From: Certhia americana
Taxonomy: Eukaryota > Chordata > Aves > Passeriformes > Certhiidae
Reading direction: 5' to 3'
Length of the DNA: 64,000 bases
Assembly: GCA_018697195.1 (NCBI GenBank)
Contig: CM031878.1
Span: 33,149,818-33,213,817, forward strand
Under the pieces are notes generated by a model. The model had not been told where the DNA came from, did not search any database, and saw only the letters and a list, made by a program, of their open reading frames with translations. The translations under genes and the position numbers were made by a program. Numbering within the stretch: the first letter of the stretch is position 1; every line of letters starts with the position of its first letter. This document shows positions 61,011 to 64,000 of the stretch, piece after piece.

Positions 61011-63769
61011 CTTCGAAACTACTGAGCTGCACCTTCCTTTTCTTAAAGATGTTGTAAGCTCTAGTTGATAAAATCAGTACCAAGAACTGGAAAGGATGAA
61101 TTCAATTTGTAAAAATTCCACAAGTTACACAAGTTACAACATGACTTGAATTGTATATGAATATCCATGTATATGACTATCCATGTTTTAAAATTCTGAT
61201 GTGCATATCTTCTAATAACCTTTCATAAGGCAAGCCAGCACATACAAGAACTCCTGCTGAGTCCATAAATGCACCAAAGCTGATTCTGGCAAGTTTAAAA
61301 CTTTGTTCTTAAGTTAGGCTGTGCATGCAAGCAAAGGCAAAGAGGCTGGACCACACCGAGCTTAATGCAGTGTGCTTCCAGCTGTCAGGACCCATCTGAA
61401 TAGAGCATCATCTTTCTAGCTTGGGATTGTACTGGAAGGAGTGGAGCTGGATCATCCTCTGGATTCCTTCTATACTGACTTACTTCTTATGTATTTGGAC
61501 AAAATTATTTGTCCTCTTGACTTAAAAAAGGATTGAATCACTACCAGCTGTTTTCATATAACACCAGCACCACAGTGGAAATGCTTCTATTACCTAACTT
61601 CATTCATTCTAACTGTCTTTTTAGCTACTTAACTGAGACCACTCAGTTGAGTAATCATTACACAGAAACATCTGCTGATTCAGGCTCAAATTTGGAAAAG
61701 AAAAGGAAGTTGTTTACTGTTTGTCAGTTGTGAAGTAATGTTGGTCTTTAAACAACAAAAAAACCCAAATGCAGCATTTGTATTCAAGCTGAAGGGGTTG
61801 AGATGCAATTACAGCTATGATTTAAAAATCTAAAAATTTCATGAATTCCAAATATAATCTTTAGCTGACAGGAGCAGAATCAAAGAATTATCTTGAGTTG
61901 TTAAGTCACAAACTGGAGCAACTATTGACTTAATTTTGGATTAACAGTTAAAACAAACTGTTCTTTGATTTCATTAAAGCAGATGGATATATTTATGTGC
62001 ATATTAATGTGCAAGGACACTGGCTTAAAGAACCACAGAGTTATAAAGGTGAAAGCAATTTTCTACAAGTGCTATTCAGTACTGCTTGAACAAGGTTTAC
62101 CAGGGAATAATTACTCAGCTTCTGTAAAATAAGAGACATTTAAGTTATGTTCTTAAAGGTGTTTAACAGCCTAAAGGTTCATGTAATCAACTCCTGCAAT
62201 GCTAAAAATGCTTGTACTTTTTATGTGTGCTGAAATAACTTGTATAACTGTAGGCTTCCTGGAAGGCACCAGTCCCTGTGTTCAGATGTCTTCAGTCATA
62301 CCTGCATCAAGCTGTGAGACATGATGCATAGATCCCAGATCCCTGACTTATGTGGAACACAAGTCAACATTTCTGCCTAGTATACAGCTAACTGTGGACA
62401 AAGTGTAGATGTGTTAGGGAAGCATTACATCTGACCTAACAGGAGCTGTATTTCATAGCTGTACTGTTGGTAATTCCACACACGACTGAAAGGAATTGCT
62501 GCTTTTCTGTATTGTTTTCTTACACAAGGCAGATACGTCTTATGCCACAAAAACAGAAAACTGTTTCCCAGATCATTTGGATACATTGAATTGTCCTCAA
62601 TATTTCAAGTACAGCTGTTTTAAATTTCTATTTGAACTTCAAATTTTGTGACCCAAGTCTGACTGACTGTTAAATAGACCTTGTTTTCAAGTATTTCCAA
62701 AAAAGCAATGAACTGGAAAACCTAATATTACTGGCTATAAATGAAACCACAATGCCTTTTAAATGTGTCATCAGTCTGAATTTCTTCTATATTTGAGATC
62801 TTTTCTTATGCAGACAATATAAAAAAATTATAGCCAATCTTGATCCAAGCCAGATATTGATTACAGTATCCTGAACCAGAGCCAAAAGTTAAATTAAGCC
62901 TACAGCTGATCTTACACGTACAACAAGGAATCTGTCTAAGTTTCTTTGTAATGCCACTCTGGCTGCCTGGACCTAATGGCAGAATACTATGTCTGGATTT
63001 GCTTTCTTTAGTTAGCTACATAGGATGAACAAAGGCCAAGCAGCCTGAGCCAAATGTGTACCTGTTTTGAGCTTTTATTGGCTTGTCAATTTCTAATCAC
63101 AAATCAAATGGAAAACAAGCACTTTAGATGGAAACATATAAATCCCCTTACCAATAGAAAAGATCTGCAAGACCAAGGGCTGCATGATTTAGAAAACAAT
63201 ATAAAACAGTTTATAACTCACCACTGATCACATCAGAGGGATGTAGCAATAACAATGGAAGATAAATGCAAAAAGGGGTCTTGGCTATGCATAAGATTAC
63301 AGTGTAAAAGGTTAAAAAAAAAATTTAGTGGTCTCTAGGGACACATAAGGAAATTAAACTACAGTGGAAAAGTTGTTGAAAAACCTATAAGGAAGTATTT
63401 AGGGGTTTATTTCCTCACAATGGTGGTGCCCCTAGAGTAAATGCTCCTGTTAGTCAAAGAAATAAAGTCAAATTGTGTACTCTGCTTACAGCTGTGTAAT
63501 GACTAAGTTCAGATAACTTGTTTTGGATTTCCCCAGCCATAGCCAGGACAGTCTGATCACACGTGCAAGGGAGGCATTAGAGAGTAATTTCACTGAAATC
63601 AGTGTTCTCAGTTTCTGCCTGACAGGAAATCACCCCATCAGCAACAAGTCAAGTATAAAGCAATTATGTGACCCTCTTCACTCAGGTTCTTGTGGTGGCA
63701 GAAACGTCGATTTGAATCCATGTCATGGCACCAAAAACACTGTTATGTGTTTTGAGCCTGTCTGCATGC
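61011..63769. other. Intergenic AT-rich DNA, nothing recognised
   Basis: No exon, RNA gene or repeat was recognised by eye. In mammals the next gene upstream of MLLT3 is FOCAD in divergent orientation; no FOCAD exon or second CpG-island promoter is visible here. A 133-codon open frame at 63523-63924 runs into the ERV-like repeat and is probably not a gene. Confidence 0.6.
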
Positions 63770-64000
63770 CAGGCACCCACCAAAGTCCCTCTCTCTCACT
63801 CTCCTCTGCAGCTGGACAGGGGAGAGAAAACACAACAAAGGGTTCATGGGTTGAGACAGGGATAGAGAGAGACTACTCATGGAATACCGCTATGAGTGAA
63901 ACAGGCTGGAATTACAGATATTAACTGATTTCTAACTAACAAAATCAGAGCAGGATAATGAGAAGTAAAGACCTTTTAAAAAACTCATTCCCACTCCTTT
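63770..64000. mobile_element. ERV-like repeat fragment running off the right edge
   Basis: The segment from GCACCCACCAAAGTCC through GCTGGACAGGGGAGAGAAAA, then TCATGGGTTGAGACAGGGAT and AATCAGAGCAGGATAATGAG, resembles a repeat seen many times in bird genomes and associated with endogenous retroviruses of the ERVL group. The family assignment is from memory; no open frame supports it. It continues beyond the window. Confidence 0.5.

Noticed and set aside
63523..63924. 133-codon open frame near the right edge
   Set aside because: It runs into an ERV-like repeat, shows no known domain and has no promoter or splice context.

Overview
This window looks like nuclear DNA from a songbird (passerine). 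Four things point that way. Degraded CR1 LINE fragments occur in both orientations. At least one SINE (about 2205-2332) has a tRNA-derived head joined to a CR1-like tail, the design of the zebra-finch TguSINE1 family. There are several ERVL-type LTR pieces. One gene is recognisable, an orthologue of MLLT3 (AF9). MLLT3 is Z-linked in chicken, so a Z-chromosome origin is likely, but this is inference from synteny and not visible in the sequence.

The gene lies on the minus strand and enters from the right. Coding exon 1 (58606-58617, Met-Ala-Gly-Ser) and exon 2 (57955-58135, the first 60 codons of the YEATS histone acyl-lysine reader domain) sit inside a CpG island of about 1.4 kb. A 470-bp intron separates them. 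Upstream, at higher coordinates, are an NRF1 palindrome, an inverted CCAAT box, a run of GC boxes and a two-codon upstream ORF. Everything from 57954 down to base 1 reads as the 5' part of a very large intron 2. I found no trace of exon 3 (the next part of YEATS), so the gene continues beyond the left edge.

The intron is AT-rich and holds retroelement remnants: CR1 fragments near 3195, 6495, 7735, 31030, 34890 and 35475; the SINE near 2205; LTR pieces near 4815, 5165, 10346 and 14776; and a complete 1378-bp solo LTR at 36742-38119 with a perfect 5-bp target-site duplication. It also carries simple repeats and several unusually good inverted repeats that could fold into hairpins. Four of these lie within 3.5 kb (23.1-26.6 kb).

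Upstream of the promoter, 59113-60304 is a hexanucleotide VNTR, (CCACTG/CCACAG)n with interspersed CCCTG units. A 405-base N gap interrupts it. It has no stop codon in any of the six frames, which creates long spurious ORFs. The right flank (60305-64000) is probably intergenic. It holds a slightly CpG-enriched stretch with a possible CTCF-like site and an ERV-like fragment running off the right edge. No other protein-coding gene, tRNA, rRNA or CRISPR array is supported.
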